Positions 1 through 8,517 are shown, numbered from the stretch's first letter. The stretch: DNA of 20,561 nucleotides from Sideroxydans sp. (GCA_030823965.1 JAVBYP010000076.1:1-20561); one strand, 5' to 3'. Numbers and translations are program-made. The notes: generated from the letters alone by a model not told the origin.

Positions 1-1006
1 CTTGCATGATGTCGTCCAGCAGGTGGCTAAGGTCGGTCAGATTGTTGGTCTTACTGATCTTTTGGCTGTATCCCTCGATCTTTTGGTGATATTCGCCGGT
101 GCTTTCGGTGAGGTTGCCTAGACGGTCGATGAAGTTGGTCATCAGGCTCTTTAACGTGGTCTTGGCATCGGTGAGGCTTTGTTTGAGGGTACCTTGTTTG
201 ATGATGGCATCACGCAGGTTGCGCTCGGCATCGGCGATGGCATGTTTATCCATCGGTTGCGCGATGATCTCTTGCAAGGTGGTGATCTGGCCATGTATCC
301 ATTCATCATCGGCTACCAGTTCGCTGACGTTCTCCACCAGCAAACGTAGCAGGCGCAACAGACCTTCTTGTATCTTGACCTTATCGCCGCCACGCAGCTC
401 TAGTTTCAGCCAGAACTGACGCAATTGTTTGGCTAGATCACTGATGCGGGCCGGATCGTTGGTGGTGCGGACGATGGCGACAAGTCTTTTGATCTCTTCA
501 CCCAGCTCTGGATGTGATGGTTGGGTATTCTCTAGGGATTGCGCCAACAACTCACGCAACTGATTGAGGAGTTCATTGCCGCCTGCGGAGGTGGCAATGG
601 GTGCAGGTGTCGTCGATGGTACAGGGGCGGCGTCCGCTACCACGGCAGGAGCGAATTCGCTGGCTGTGGCAGAGGCACTTCCCCAGGAGCGCACTAGGCT
701 TTGTATCTTTTCGAACAGAGCATCGGGTTTTGTCCCAAAACGACTTAGAACGGTATCGACCCCTTCTTTTTTGCGGCTGATGGTGATGCCCTTGTGTGGC
801 ATCTCCAACTGTTTTAGAAGGTCGCGGATGAGTTCCGACCAATTGAGCATCGGTTTGGCGTCATTCGAAACTGGGGCGATCGCGGGTTCACCGCTCAATT
901 CGCGATAGACCTGCCCATAGTTGTCAGGTGTAGGCGCTAACTTGCGTGCAGCAAGCAGCTTGAGTGTCTCGCGAGCGGTATCCGATGGTGTGTGTTGGTT
1001 GCTCAT
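1..1006 (-). CDS. Probable diguanylate cyclase, N-terminal part (C-terminus beyond window start)
   Basis: The minus strand is open without a stop from ATG at 1006 to base 1, giving about 335 residues with no C-terminus. The start reads MSNQHTPSDTARETLKLLAA, followed by a conserved-looking LAPTPDNYGQVYREL segment at about residues 22–36. An Ala/Pro-rich linker lies at about 116–142, then a long helical region rich in Leu, Glu and Lys ends in a segment like SHLLDDIMQ. I recognise this architecture from betaproteobacterial proteins whose C-terminus is a GGDEF domain that makes cyclic di-GMP. The GGDEF domain is not in view, so the activity is inferred. No signal peptide or membrane segment is seen, so the visible part is probably cytoplasmic. 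It lies 111 bases downstream of the response regulator on the same strand and may be co-transcribed with it. The ribosome-binding site is weak. Coding is well supported; the enzyme call less so. Confidence 0.78.
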   Translation of the reverse strand, partial: MSNQHTPSDTARETLKLLAARKLAPTPDNYGQVYRELSGEPAIAPVSNDAKPMLNWSELIRDLLKQLEMPHKGITISRKKEGVDTVLSRFGTKPDALFEKIQSLVRSWGSASATASEFAPAVVADAAPVPSTTPAPIATSAGGNELLNQLRELLAQSLENTQPSHPELGEEIKRLVAIVRTTNDPARISDLAKQLRQFWLKLELRGGDKVKIQEGLLRLLRLLVENVSELVADDEWIHGQITTLQEIIAQPMDKHAIADAERNLRDAIIKQGTLKQSLTDAKTTLKSLMTNFIDRLGNLTESTGEYHQKIEGYSQKISKTNNLTDLSHLLDDIMQ

Positions 1007-1034
1007 TATCAGGCTCTAGGGCGATATGTATGTC

Positions 1035-1047
1035 ACGCATTATGCGT
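1035..1047. repeat. 13-bp palindrome upstream of the cyclase gene
   Basis: ACGCATTATGCGT is a perfect inverted repeat (ACGCAT, central T, ATGCGT) about 28 bases upstream of the ATG at 1006. Its symmetry and place would suit an operator for a dimeric regulator, possibly the neighbouring LuxR-type regulator, but nothing in the sequence proves binding and short palindromes occur by chance. Confidence 0.3.
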
Positions 1048-1073
1048 TTCATGTGTTACCCCTAAGCTGTGAA

Positions 1074-1094
1074 TAGCGGCAGAAATCGCCGCTA
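1074..1094 (-). other. Small hairpin in the regulator–cyclase gap
   Basis: TAGCGGC (1074–1080) and GCCGCTA (1088–1094) form a seven-base-pair stem with a seven-base loop, 24 bases after the stop codon of the response regulator gene. On the minus strand no T-run follows, so it is not a classical intrinsic terminator. It could protect the 3' end of the upstream mRNA or partly attenuate transcription into the cyclase gene. Confidence 0.35.
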
Positions 1095-1117
1095 CTTTAA
1101 TGAGATCCTAGAATGAG

Positions 1118-1750
1118 CTATTCGATCAGGTGGTTGTTGATCGCGTAATGGATGGCTTCAGCGTTGGTCTTGAGTTTCATCTTCTCAAGCAAGCGTGAGC
1201 GATAGACGCTGATGGTCTTGGGGCTGAGCGACATGATGTCGGCCATCTCGCTGAGTTTCTTCCCCTGCGCCATCAGGCACAAGGTCTGATATTCACGATT
1301 GGAAAGGGTCTGGTGTAGTAATTCTTGATATCCCTGAGAAAGACCTTCAGCCAGCTGTTCTGCCAATTCGCTACTGATGTATTTCTTACCCTTGGCGACT
1401 TGACGGATCGCCGTCACCAGTTGGGCTGGGGCGCTCTGTTTGTTGAGGTACCCCGCAGCGCCTGCTTTCATGGAGCGCAGGGCGTATTGCTCTTCAGGGT
1501 GCATGCTCAGCATCAATATAGGTAGTTGCGGCTGGCTGTCCTTGATCTGCTTGAGGACATCGATGCCGTGTTTGTCGGGCATGCTGATATCCAGCAGGAC
1601 GACGTCGAATTCGCCTGTCTGCGCCATCCTGAAAGCTTCGATGCCAGTCTCGGCTTCGCCTGTGACACGTAGTTCTTCCGTATCGTCCAATAGTTGCTTC
1701 AATCCTTTGCGGATCAAGGCGTGGTCGTCGGCGATGAGCACTTTTATCAT
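1118..1750 (-). CDS. NarL/FixJ-family response regulator (GacA/UvrY-like)
   Basis: This 210-residue protein is a two-component response regulator that should bind DNA when phosphorylated. The receiver domain spans about residues 1–120. It has the acidic pair D8–D9, the phospho-acceptor D54 in LLDISMPD, S82 and the conserved lysine K104 in GYLNK, so it looks fully functional. The C-terminal part, about 145–205, is a LuxR-type helix-turn-helix (LSNREYQTLCLMAQGKKLSE, then SPKTISVYRSRLLEKM). Length is normal for the NarL/GacA family. The gene starts 20 bases after the stop codon of the histidine kinase gene, so the two form an obvious cognate pair. The target genes are unknown. It resembles GacA/UvrY in domain layout, but I would not assign that name because the partner kinase is not a BarA/GacS-type hybrid. 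Confidence 0.93.
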   Translation of the reverse strand: MIKVLIADDHALIRKGLKQLLDDTEELRVTGEAETGIEAFRMAQTGEFDVVLLDISMPDKHGIDVLKQIKDSQPQLPILMLSMHPEEQYALRSMKAGAAGYLNKQSAPAQLVTAIRQVAKGKKYISSELAEQLAEGLSQGYQELLHQTLSNREYQTLCLMAQGKKLSEMADIMSLSPKTISVYRSRLLEKMKLKTNAEAIHYAINNHLIE

Positions 1751-1770
1751 TCTGTTTACCTATTGGCGGC

Positions 1771-3291
1771 TCATGGGAAAAGGGCTTGTTGCGAATCTGA
1801 AGCGAGCATGGAGGCGGCTTTGTTCTTCGGTTCATGCGGGATGCATACCATCAGTTTCGTCCCTTTGCCTTGTGTACTTTCCAGCTTCACATCTCCCCCA
1901 AAATGGGCGACACGTTCAAAGATGCCGCGCAGTCCGAAAGAGCGTGGCTTGCTGCGATCAGCATCGCGTATGCCGCGACCGTTGTCATGCACCATCAGAT
2001 CGACACGATCGGCCTTGTTGATGACCGAAATGGAGACGCGAGTAGCAGCGGCATGTTTCGTTATGTTGGCCAGTGCCTCTTGGAAGATGCGGAAGAGGGT
2101 GATGGCGACATGGGGGGAGACCGTCGTGCCTTCATCAAGATTGTCGAAGACGCAAGTGACGCCAGTGCGTTGTGAGAATTCGTTCGCTTCGTTCTCGATG
2201 GCGGCGACAAGTCCGAAGGTGTCTAGGGCGCTAGGGCGCAAGTTGCGTGAGATGGTGCTGGCGGAGCGGACACATTTATCCACCAGTTCTTCGATCATCT
2301 TCGCTTTATCGGCCAATTCGGTCTGGCCTTTCAGGCGTCCGATGAGCCAAGCGATATCGAGTTTGGTCGCGGTGAGTAGGCTGCCTAAGTCGTCATGTAC
2401 CTCACGTGCGATGGCGATGCGTTCTTGCTCGCGCACATCTTGGATATGGGACGATAGTTCGCGCAGCTGTTCTTGTGAACGATTCAGTTCGGCTTCAGCA
2501 GTCTTGCTCTGGGTGATGTTGAGCATGATGCCTTCCCATTGAACCCCTTCAAAGGTCTGACGTGGGCTGCAGCGCAGGTTGATCCATTTGATCTCGTTGT
2601 CGGGCATGGTGAGGATGCGGCCTTCCCAGTTCCAGAAGGTCAGATTCTGGGCTGAGGCATGCATACTTTGTTGATAGGCAGCGCGATCATCGGGATGCAG
2701 CATGGCATCGAACAGGTGTGCGTCAGCGATGAGTTCCTGCGGCTCCAATCCCAACAATGCTTGGCAACCTTCGCTCACGTAGGGGAAGCTCACGCGGCCA
2801 TCTTTATGTAGCAGGATCTGATATGCCATGCCGGGTAGGTCGGCGATGAAGGCATGCATGCGCGTCTGGTTCTCGATCAGTTCGAGCTGTGCGGTGCGAT
2901 GCTCGGCTCGGATACGTGCCTCGCGTAGATTGTGTTCGATGGAGGGAACGAGACGATTCAAGCTGCCTTTGAGGATGTAATCATCGACACCTTCTTGCAT
3001 GGTGCGGATGATGGTCTCTTCGCGCAGGTCACGCGCCAGTAGTAGGAAGGGGATGTCTAATTCGAGTTTTTGCAGGAGCCTCAGCGCATCGAGACCGCCG
3101 AAGCTGTCTGGGTCGTCGCTACAGAGGATGACATCGAAGGTCGCGCCGAACAGTGCAGACTGCATGCCGAGCGCATCCGTCACCCTTTGGTGGTCTACGG
3201 TGTATCCGGAAGAGCTTAGCTTAGCTAATGTTTTTTGTGCGTCCGTGTCGGATGTCTCGACAAGCAGCACGCGGAGTATCTTGGCTGTCAT
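1771..3291 (-). CDS. Soluble sensor histidine kinase: pseudo-receiver–PAS–HisKA_3–HATPase
   Basis: This 506-residue cytoplasmic kinase is encoded just upstream of its presumed partner regulator. Domains in order: a receiver-like fold (about 5–125), a PAS domain with PAC segment (about 141–262), a short coiled linker, a HisKA_3 dimerisation helix with phospho-acceptor H299 in AREVHDDLGS, and a C-terminal ATPase domain with an N-box (FQEALANITKHA), G1 (DNGRGI) and G2 (FGLRGI, GKGTKL). No membrane segment is visible, so the signal is likely intracellular or arrives through the N-terminal domain. In that domain the usual phospho-acceptor position aligns with S58 (ILCSDDPDSFGGL), the second acidic residue is T13 and the conserved Ser/Thr is A86, while K108 remains. 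This suggests a domain that no longer accepts phosphate. ATG at 3291 has an AAGG-type ribosome-binding site about 8 bases upstream. Confidence 0.92.
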   Translation of the reverse strand: MTAKILRVLLVETSDTDAQKTLAKLSSSGYTVDHQRVTDALGMQSALFGATFDVILCSDDPDSFGGLDALRLLQKLELDIPFLLLARDLREETIIRTMQEGVDDYILKGSLNRLVPSIEHNLREARIRAEHRTAQLELIENQTRMHAFIADLPGMAYQILLHKDGRVSFPYVSEGCQALLGLEPQELIADAHLFDAMLHPDDRAAYQQSMHASAQNLTFWNWEGRILTMPDNEIKWINLRCSPRQTFEGVQWEGIMLNITQSKTAEAELNRSQEQLRELSSHIQDVREQERIAIAREVHDDLGSLLTATKLDIAWLIGRLKGQTELADKAKMIEELVDKCVRSASTISRNLRPSALDTFGLVAAIENEANEFSQRTGVTCVFDNLDEGTTVSPHVAITLFRIFQEALANITKHAAATRVSISVINKADRVDLMVHDNGRGIRDADRSKPRSFGLRGIFERVAHFGGDVKLESTQGKGTKLMVCIPHEPKNKAASMLASDSQQALFP

Positions 3292-3316
3292 GGCTAGGCC
3301 TTTTTGCGATGCTGGG

Positions 3317-3322
3317 ATTATA
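3317..3322 (-). promoter_or_regulatory. Candidate -10 element for the kinase–regulator operon
   Basis: On the minus strand a perfect TATAAT lies 25 bases upstream of the kinase ATG. No convincing -35 hexamer is seen at 16–18 bases, so an activator may be needed. The element sits in the short divergent gap shared with hisC. Confidence 0.45.
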
Positions 3323-3354
3323 AGCGGCGTTTCTGTTTATCCGCCAGATTACGG

Positions 3355-3360
3355 TAGAAT
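3355..3360 (+). promoter_or_regulatory. Candidate -10 element for the his–tat operon
   Basis: TAGAAT matches TATAAT at five of six positions and lies 29 bases before the hisC ATG. The -35 region is poor (TTCTGT at 18-base spacing). It is the best plus-strand candidate in the 98-base divergent gap, but evidence is weak. Confidence 0.35.
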
Positions 3361-3389
3361 GCGCCACCTCGTTGAAACACCACCCATTC

Positions 3390-4484
3390 ATGTCTTCCGC
3401 TAGCTCCGCCGTCACCCCAACCAGTCTGATCCGCACGGAGATACAAGCGCTCCATGCCTACCATGTCCCGCCTAGTACGGGCTTCATAAAGCTGGATGCG
3501 ATGGAGAATCCCTATCTGTTACCGCAGACGCTACGTGATGAGATCGCGCGCATGGTGGCCGATGCCGCCATCAATCGCTATCCGGATGCGGGTGCCCATG
3601 AGCTGAAAGCCCACATTCGTTCGGTCACGAACCTGCCGTCTGGCATGGATGTGCTGTTGGGCAATGGGTCGGATGAGATCATTCAGGTGCTTGCGATGGC
3701 GGTGGCGAAGCCGGGCGCCGTATTGCTGAGCGTCGAACCCTCTTTCGTGATGTACAAGATGATCGCCGCCTTTACGGGCATGAGATACGTCGGCGTGCCA
3801 CTGACTCAGGACTTCTCACTCGATCTGCAAGCGACGCTAGATGCGATCAAGCGCGAGCAACCGGCGTTGGTGTTCCTCGCTTATCCGAACAACCCAACCG
3901 GCAACCTGTTTGATGCAGAGGCGGTCAAACGGATCATCGAGGCATCTCCTGGATTGGTGGTGGTGGATGAGGCTTATTATGCCTTTGCCAGCGACAGCTT
4001 CATTCCGCAGCTGGCGCATTACGATAATCTATTGGTGATGCGAACCTTCTCCAAGTTGGGGATGGCTGGATTGCGCTTGGGCTTTTTGGCCGGCTCCACA
4101 GCTTGGCTAGCGCAGTTGGAAAAGCTGCGCTTACCGTATAATGTCGGCGTCCTGCCGCAATTGGTCGCCTCGAAATTACTGCAACACCATGACATCTTGT
4201 TGGCGCAGGCTGCAAGTATCAAACAGGAACGGACGAGATTGATGTCTGGCCTGAGCGCCATCACAGGTGTGAAGGCATATCCGAGCGAGGCTAACTTCAT
4301 CCTGTTCCGTGTGGCAAAAGCCACGCAGATATTCGAAGGCTTGAAACAGCGCGGTGTGCTGATCAAGAACCTGAATGGCGGGCATCCGGCTTTGACGGAC
4401 TGTCTGCGCGTCACGGTGGGAACGCCAGAAGAGGGCGCAAGATTCATCACAGCACTACAAGATTCGATCAACCAACTCGCATAG
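3390..4484 (+). CDS. hisC: Histidinol-phosphate aminotransferase
   Basis: This PLP enzyme transfers an amino group from glutamate to imidazole acetol phosphate, giving histidinol phosphate in histidine synthesis. From ATG 3390 it is 364 residues, a usual length. The fold-type I signature is clear: the substrate-facing KLDAMENPY near the N-terminus, GNGSDEII, the YPNNPTGN motif, VVDEAYYAF, and [15 protein letters not shown] with the PLP lysine at about K222. The reading frame extends upstream to a TTG at 3372, but [21 protein letters not shown] from 3390 better matches the normal start of HisC; neither start has a strong ribosome-binding site. It is the first gene of the his run, diverging from the kinase gene. 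hisG and hisD, which often precede it in related genomes, are not present upstream. Confidence 0.95.
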   Translation: MSSASSAVTPTSLIRTEIQALHAYHVPPSTGFIKLDAMENPYLLPQTLRDEIARMVADAAINRYPDAGAHELKAHIRSVTNLPSGMDVLLGNGSDEIIQVLAMAVAKPGAVLLSVEPSFVMYKMIAAFTGMRYVGVPLTQDFSLDLQATLDAIKREQPALVFLAYPNNPTGNLFDAEAVKRIIEASPGLVVVDEAYYAFASDSFIPQLAHYDNLLVMRTFSKLGMAGLRLGFLAGSTAWLAQLEKLRLPYNVGVLPQLVASKLLQHHDILLAQAASIKQERTRLMSGLSAITGVKAYPSEANFILFRVAKATQIFEGLKQRGVLIKNLNGGHPALTDCLRVTVGTPEEGARFITALQDSINQLA

Positions 4485-4492
4485 GGAAAAAG

Positions 4493-5080
4493 ATGCGTAG
4501 CGCAAAAGTCACTCGCAACACACTGGAAACCAAGATCGCCGTCGAGCTGAATCTGGACGGTACAGGCAAGGTAAAACTGGATACCGGTTTGCATTTCCTT
4601 GAGCACATGCTGGATCAAGTGGCTAGGCACGGCTTGGTCGATCTGGAGATCTTGGCCAAGGGTGATCTGCACATCGATGCGCACCACACGGTGGAAGACA
4701 TAGGTATCACATTGGGTCAAGCGTTCAATCAAGCTATCGGCGACAAGAAAGGTCTGCGTCGTTACGGCCATGCCTACGTGCCTTTGGACGAGGCGTTGTC
4801 ACGTGTCGTGCTCGACATCTCGGGTCGTCCCGGTTTGGTGTTCAACTGTGAATTCACCCGTTCCACCATCGGCGAATTCGATGTGGACCTCATTCGTGAG
4901 TTCTTCCAAGGCTTCGTCAATCACGCTTTGGTGACCTTGCACATCGACAATCTGGCGGGCGATAACGCTCACCACCAAGCCGAGACCATCTTCAAGGCCT
5001 TCGGTCGTGCATTGCGTGTCGCGCTGGAGCAAGACCCACGCATGTCTGGCGTGATGCCATCCACCAAGGGAACGCTGTAA
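4493..5080 (+). CDS. hisB: Imidazoleglycerol-phosphate dehydratase
   Basis: HisB dehydrates imidazole glycerol phosphate to imidazole acetol phosphate. The 195-residue product is the monofunctional dehydratase, without the phosphatase half found in E. coli HisB, so histidinol phosphatase must come from another gene. The manganese-binding signatures are visible: [18 protein letters not shown] and [15 protein letters not shown] near the N-terminal half, and the duplicated [31 protein letters not shown] near the C-terminus. The start has an AGGGA site with about 6 bases' spacing, and the gene begins 8 bases after hisC. Confidence 0.97.
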   Translation: MRSAKVTRNTLETKIAVELNLDGTGKVKLDTGLHFLEHMLDQVARHGLVDLEILAKGDLHIDAHHTVEDIGITLGQAFNQAIGDKKGLRRYGHAYVPLDEALSRVVLDISGRPGLVFNCEFTRSTIGEFDVDLIREFFQGFVNHALVTLHIDNLAGDNAHHQAETIFKAFGRALRVALEQDPRMSGVMPSTKGTL

Positions 5081-5085
5081 AAAAT

Positions 5086-5721
5086 ATGGTTGATGTAGCC
5101 ATCGTTGACTACGGTATGGGTAACTTGCGCTCGGTGCATCAAGCCGTGCGCAAGGTCGCACCCGATGCAACTGTTTGTGTGACGGATGACGCCAAGATAA
5201 TCGCCGATGCCAAGCGTGTCGTATTTCCGGGTCAAGGGGCGATGCGCGACTGTATGCGCGAGATGGATGCGCGTGGTCTGCGTCAAGCGGTCATCGATGC
5301 TGCGCACAACAAACCATTCCTTGGTATCTGTATCGGCTTGCAGATGCTGTTCGAGCATAGTTCGGAAGGTGATATCCCCGGTTTGGGTGTGTTGCCGGGT
5401 GGGGTGGTTCGCTTCGCCTCCGGGCTGACGGACGAGCAGGGAGGTAAGCTCAAAGTGCCGCATATGGGTTGGAATCGCGTACACCATGCACAGCACGTGC
5501 TGTGGAACGGCATCGAACAAGATGCCCGTTTCTATTTCGTGCACAGCTATTATGTGCAGCCGAGCGATGTTGCTTTGGTACAAGCGACGAGTGATTATCC
5601 AAAACCTTTCGTATGTGCGGTGGCAAAAGATAATTTGTTCGCAGTACAGTTTCACCCTGAGAAGAGCGCGGCAGCTGGTTTGCAGCTGTTGCGAAATTTT
5701 GTTAACTGGAATCCTGTCTGA
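5086..5721 (+). CDS. hisH: Imidazole glycerol phosphate synthase, glutaminase subunit
   Basis: HisH hydrolyses glutamine and channels ammonia to HisF, with which it forms the IGP synthase heterodimer. The 211-residue class I glutamine amidotransferase shows the nucleophile C82 in FLGICIGLQM and the His/Glu pair of the triad, H190 and E192, in FHPEKS. The N-terminal IVDYGMGNLRSV and FPGQGAM segments are typical of HisH. It starts 5 bases after hisB with almost no ribosome-binding site, so translational coupling to hisB is likely. hisA intervenes between it and hisF, a common order. Confidence 0.97.
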   Translation: MVDVAIVDYGMGNLRSVHQAVRKVAPDATVCVTDDAKIIADAKRVVFPGQGAMRDCMREMDARGLRQAVIDAAHNKPFLGICIGLQMLFEHSSEGDIPGLGVLPGGVVRFASGLTDEQGGKLKVPHMGWNRVHHAQHVLWNGIEQDARFYFVHSYYVQPSDVALVQATSDYPKPFVCAVAKDNLFAVQFHPEKSAAAGLQLLRNFVNWNPV

Positions 5722-5731
5722 CTGTTAAATC

Positions 5732-6490
5732 ATGGATACTAAAACGCTGATCATTCCCGCAATCGATTTGAAAGATGGCCAATGTGTACGTCTGCGCCAA
5801 GGTGAGATGGAGGGCGCGACCGTGTTCTCTGACGATCCTGCCGCGATGGCAAAACACTGGCTAGCGCAAGGCGCGCGCCGTCTGCATCTGGTCGACCTGA
5901 ACGGCGCTTTCGCCGGCAAACCCAAGAACGAAGCCGCAGTACGTAGCATCATCGAAGCAGTGGGGACTGACATACCAGTTCAACTGGGTGGCGGCATCCG
6001 TGATCTAGATACCATAGAGCGTTATCTTGATCTGGGTATCACCTACGTTATCATCGGTACGGCTGCGGTCAAAGTGCCTGGCTTCCTACATGAGGCCTGT
6101 GATGCATTCCCCGGACATGTGATGGTTGGCTTGGATGCCAAAGGGGGCAAAGTAGCGGTGGATGGTTGGTCCAAACTCACTGGCCATGATGTCGCAGATT
6201 TGGCGAAACGCTTTGAAGGCTATGGCGTGGAAGCTATCATCTACACCGACATCGGCCGCGACGGCATGATGAGCGGTGTGAACATCGAAGCGACCGTCGA
6301 ATTAGCGCGTCCATTGCATGTGCCGGTCATCGCCAGCGGTGGCATCACTAATCTGGATGATGTACGCAAGTTGTGTGCGGTGCGTTCAGAAGGCATCACC
6401 GGAGCGATCACGGGTCGTGCCATCTATGAAGGCACGCTGGATTTCCGCGCGGCGCAAGCTTTGGCAGACGAACTGTCGCCTCAACTCTGA
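5732..6490 (+). CDS. hisA: ProFAR isomerase
   Basis: HisA catalyses the Amadori-type isomerisation of ProFAR to PRFAR. The 252-residue product is a (βα)8 barrel of usual length. Visible signatures are [14 protein letters not shown] with catalytic D12, [20 protein letters not shown], and [12 protein letters not shown] with the second acid/base aspartate at D173; SGG in VIASGGI binds phosphate. It starts 10 bases after hisH, and its stop codon overlaps the hisF start by one base (TGATG), which suggests coupled translation. Confidence 0.97.
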   Translation: MDTKTLIIPAIDLKDGQCVRLRQGEMEGATVFSDDPAAMAKHWLAQGARRLHLVDLNGAFAGKPKNEAAVRSIIEAVGTDIPVQLGGGIRDLDTIERYLDLGITYVIIGTAAVKVPGFLHEACDAFPGHVMVGLDAKGGKVAVDGWSKLTGHDVADLAKRFEGYGVEAIIYTDIGRDGMMSGVNIEATVELARPLHVPVIASGGITNLDDVRKLCAVRSEGITGAITGRAIYEGTLDFRAAQALADELSPQL

Positions 6491-7248
6491 TGCTGGCAAA
6501 GCGAATCATCCCCTGTTTGGATGTGACCGCAGGACGTGTGGTCAAGGGCGTCAGCTTCGTCGAACTGCGTGATGCGGGTGATCCAGTAGAGATCGCCAAA
6601 CGCTACGATGACCAAGGTGCAGACGAACTCACATTTCTGGATATCACGGCTAGCTCTGATGATCGCGGCATCATCTTTCGTATCATCGAGCAAGTGGCCG
6701 AGCAGGTGTTCATCCCTTTGACTGTTGGCGGCGGCGTGCGTGAAGTGCAAGACGTACGCAATCTACTCAATGCAGGTGCTGACAAGGTCAGCATCAACAC
6801 TTCGGCGGTAGTGAATCCACAACTGGTGGCCGATGCGGCATCGCGTTACGGCTCACAGTGCATCGTGGTCGCCATCGATGCCAAGCAGACTGCGCCCGGT
6901 AAGTGGGAAGTTTTCACTCATGGTGGTCGCAAAGCCACTGGTCTTGATGTCATCGAATGGGCAAAGAAGATGCAGACATTAGGCGCTGGCGAGATATTGC
7001 TCACCAGCATGGATCAGGATGGGCAAAAGCGCGGCTTCGACCTTGCGCTGACTCGTTCAGTGACTGATGCCTTGGAGATTCCCGTCATCGCCAGCGGTGG
7101 CGTAGGCAACCTACAACACTTGGCGGATGGCGTTAAGCAGGGTGGCGCAGATGCCGTGCTAGCTGCGAGCATCTTCCACTTCGGCGAATACACCGTGCAA
7201 CAAGCTAAGCAGCATATGGCTGCGCAAGGTATAGAAGTGAGACTTTGA
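6490..7248 (+). CDS. hisF: Imidazole glycerol phosphate synthase, cyclase subunit
   Basis: HisF uses ammonia from HisH to convert PRFAR into imidazole glycerol phosphate and AICAR. The product is 252 residues, a (βα)8 barrel homologous to HisA. The two catalytic aspartates are present, D11 in [15 protein letters not shown] and D130 in VAIDAK. The phosphate-binding loops TVGGGVRE and VIASGGVGN are also visible. The gene overlaps hisA by one base and is followed one base later by hisI. Confidence 0.98.
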   Translation: MLAKRIIPCLDVTAGRVVKGVSFVELRDAGDPVEIAKRYDDQGADELTFLDITASSDDRGIIFRIIEQVAEQVFIPLTVGGGVREVQDVRNLLNAGADKVSINTSAVVNPQLVADAASRYGSQCIVVAIDAKQTAPGKWEVFTHGGRKATGLDVIEWAKKMQTLGAGEILLTSMDQDGQKRGFDLALTRSVTDALEIPVIASGGVGNLQHLADGVKQGGADAVLAASIFHFGEYTVQQAKQHMAAQGIEVRL

Positions 7249-7249
7249 A

Positions 7250-7639
7250 ATGAGCGAAATTTGGTTGAACAAGATCAACTGGTCGGATGACGGCTTAGTT
7301 CCTGCTATCGCGCAAGACGCAGCGACAGGACGTGTGTTGATGGTGGCTTGGATGAATCGCGATGCCCTGCTACTGACTTGGCAAAAGAGTGAGGCGGTAT
7401 ATTGGTCGCGTTCGCGCAAGAAGTTGTGGCACAAGGGAGAGGAATCCGGTCACATCCAGAAGGTGAAAGAGATCCGACTGGATTGCGATGGCGATGTGGT
7501 GCTACTGCAAGTGGAGCAACAGGGTGGGATCGCTTGCCACACTGGACGCCAAAGCTGTTTCTTCAGTAAGCTGGAGAAAGGCGAGTGGGTCGAGGTTGAC
7601 GCCGTGCTTAAATCACCCGATGAGATATATAAGAAATGA
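7250..7639 (+). CDS. hisI: Phosphoribosyl-AMP cyclohydrolase
   Basis: HisI opens the adenine ring of PR-AMP, the third step of histidine synthesis. The 129-residue single-domain product shows the family motifs [30 protein letters not shown] and the metal-ligand region with cysteines and aspartates ([20 protein letters not shown]). In this organism it is separate from HisE, unlike the fused E. coli HisIE. The start lies one base after hisF, and its stop overlaps the hisE start in an ATGA. Confidence 0.97.
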   Translation: MSEIWLNKINWSDDGLVPAIAQDAATGRVLMVAWMNRDALLLTWQKSEAVYWSRSRKKLWHKGEESGHIQKVKEIRLDCDGDVVLLQVEQQGGIACHTGRQSCFFSKLEKGEWVEVDAVLKSPDEIYKK

Positions 7640-7953
7640 GCAACGACATCCTACAAAAACTGACTGAGACTATTGAGGCGCGCAAGCAAGCAGCGCCCGA
7701 GTCCTCTTATGTTGCCAAGCTGTTTAGTAAAGGCGATGACGCCATCCTCAAGAAAGTGATCGAAGAGGCGGGTGAGGTGTTGTTGGCGGCGAAGGATGGT
7801 GACAAGCAACATCTGACTTATGAAGTCGCCGACCTGTGGTTCCACACCATGGTATTGCTGGCGCACAAAGGATTGAGCGCAGACGATGTGTTGCAAGAAT
7901 TGGCGCGCCGTGAGGGTGTCTCCGGCATCGTTGAGAAGGCGAGCCGAAAATGA
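7636..7953 (+). CDS. hisE: Phosphoribosyl-ATP pyrophosphatase
   Basis: HisE removes pyrophosphate from PR-ATP, the second step of histidine synthesis. The 105-residue protein has the MazG-like helical fold, with metal-binding acids in [18 protein letters not shown] and the [14 protein letters not shown] helix. It overlaps hisI by four bases (ATGA) and hisE's own stop overlaps the following HIT gene in the same way, so all three are probably translated as a coupled unit. Confidence 0.96.
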   Translation: MSNDILQKLTETIEARKQAAPESSYVAKLFSKGDDAILKKVIEEAGEVLLAAKDGDKQHLTYEVADLWFHTMVLLAHKGLSADDVLQELARREGVSGIVEKASRK

Positions 7954-8300
7954 GTGACAACTGCATCTTCTGCAAGATCGCTCGTGGCGAGATACCGAGC
8001 CGTAAGGTGTATGAGGATGATGACGTTTTCGCTTTCCACGACATCAATCCTGTCGCTCCAGTGCATTTCATGATCGTTCCAAAACATCATCTGGTCTCTT
8101 TGATGGAAGCGGACGACAGTCACGCGGCCTTATTGGGTAAGATGCTCCTCTTAGCGCCTAAATTGGCGCGTGAACAAGGTTTAGAGAATGGATTTCGCAC
8201 TGTCATCAATTCTGGCAAGGGCGGTGGTCAAGAAGTGTTTCATCTGCATATCCACGTCATCGGCGGTGGCAACATCCCGCCTATGGTCAAACGTAGTTAA
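7950..8300 (+). CDS. HIT-family nucleotide-binding protein (HinT-like)
   Basis: This 116-residue protein belongs to the histidine triad superfamily, small nucleotide-binding hydrolases acting on AMP conjugates such as aminoacyl-adenylates and AMP-lysine. The N-terminus [20 protein letters not shown] is typical of the HinT branch, and the triad HLHIHV places H98, H100 and H102 near the C-terminus; the final residues MVKRS are short. The start overlaps the hisE stop by four bases. A HIT gene between hisE and tatA is a recurrent arrangement in betaproteobacteria, though its physiological link to histidine or export is not established. Confidence 0.93.
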   Translation: MSDNCIFCKIARGEIPSRKVYEDDDVFAFHDINPVAPVHFMIVPKHHLVSLMEADDSHAALLGKMLLLAPKLAREQGLENGFRTVINSGKGGGQEVFHLHIHVIGGGNIPPMVKRS

Positions 8301-8316
8301 AACTAGGAGATAAATT

Positions 8317-8514
8317 ATGGGCGTAGGAGCTTGGTGGCATTGGTTGGTTGTCCTTATCGTAGTCGTGCTGGTTTTTGGTACAAAAAAATTACGCAACCTT
8401 GGTAGCGATCTGGGTGGGGCTGTCAAGGGATTCAAAGACGGGATGAAGGGTGAAGACGAGGCCAGCAAAAAGGCTGACCCAAAGACCATCGAAGGTGAAG
8501 TGAAGGACAAGTAA
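8317..8514 (+). CDS. tatA: Sec-independent protein translocase TatA
   Basis: TatA oligomerises to form the transport pathway for folded proteins bearing twin-arginine signals. The 65-residue protein has the short N-terminal membrane helix (about residues 8–21), the [14 protein letters not shown] hinge and amphipathic helix, and a charged acidic/basic tail ([19 protein letters not shown]). It has a good AGGAGA ribosome-binding site, stronger than those of its neighbours, consistent with TatA being needed in excess over TatB and TatC. It follows the HIT gene by 16 bases and precedes tatB by three. Confidence 0.96.
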   Translation: MGVGAWWHWLVVLIVVVLVFGTKKLRNLGSDLGGAVKGFKDGMKGEDEASKKADPKTIEGEVKDK

Positions 8515-8517
8515 GTC

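Noticed and set aside
1694..2542. Long plus-strand open frame opposite the kinase gene
   Set aside because: It reads against a clearly conserved kinase, has low-complexity Ser/Arg-rich composition typical of antisense frames, and resembles no family.
3372..3389. TTG at 3372 as the hisC start
   Set aside because: It adds only six residues (MKHHPF) before an ATG giving a normal HisC N-terminus, and no ribosome-binding site favours it.
4019..4771. 250-codon minus-strand open frame across hisC and hisB
   Set aside because: It spans the junction of two firmly identified genes on the other strand and shows no recognisable domain.
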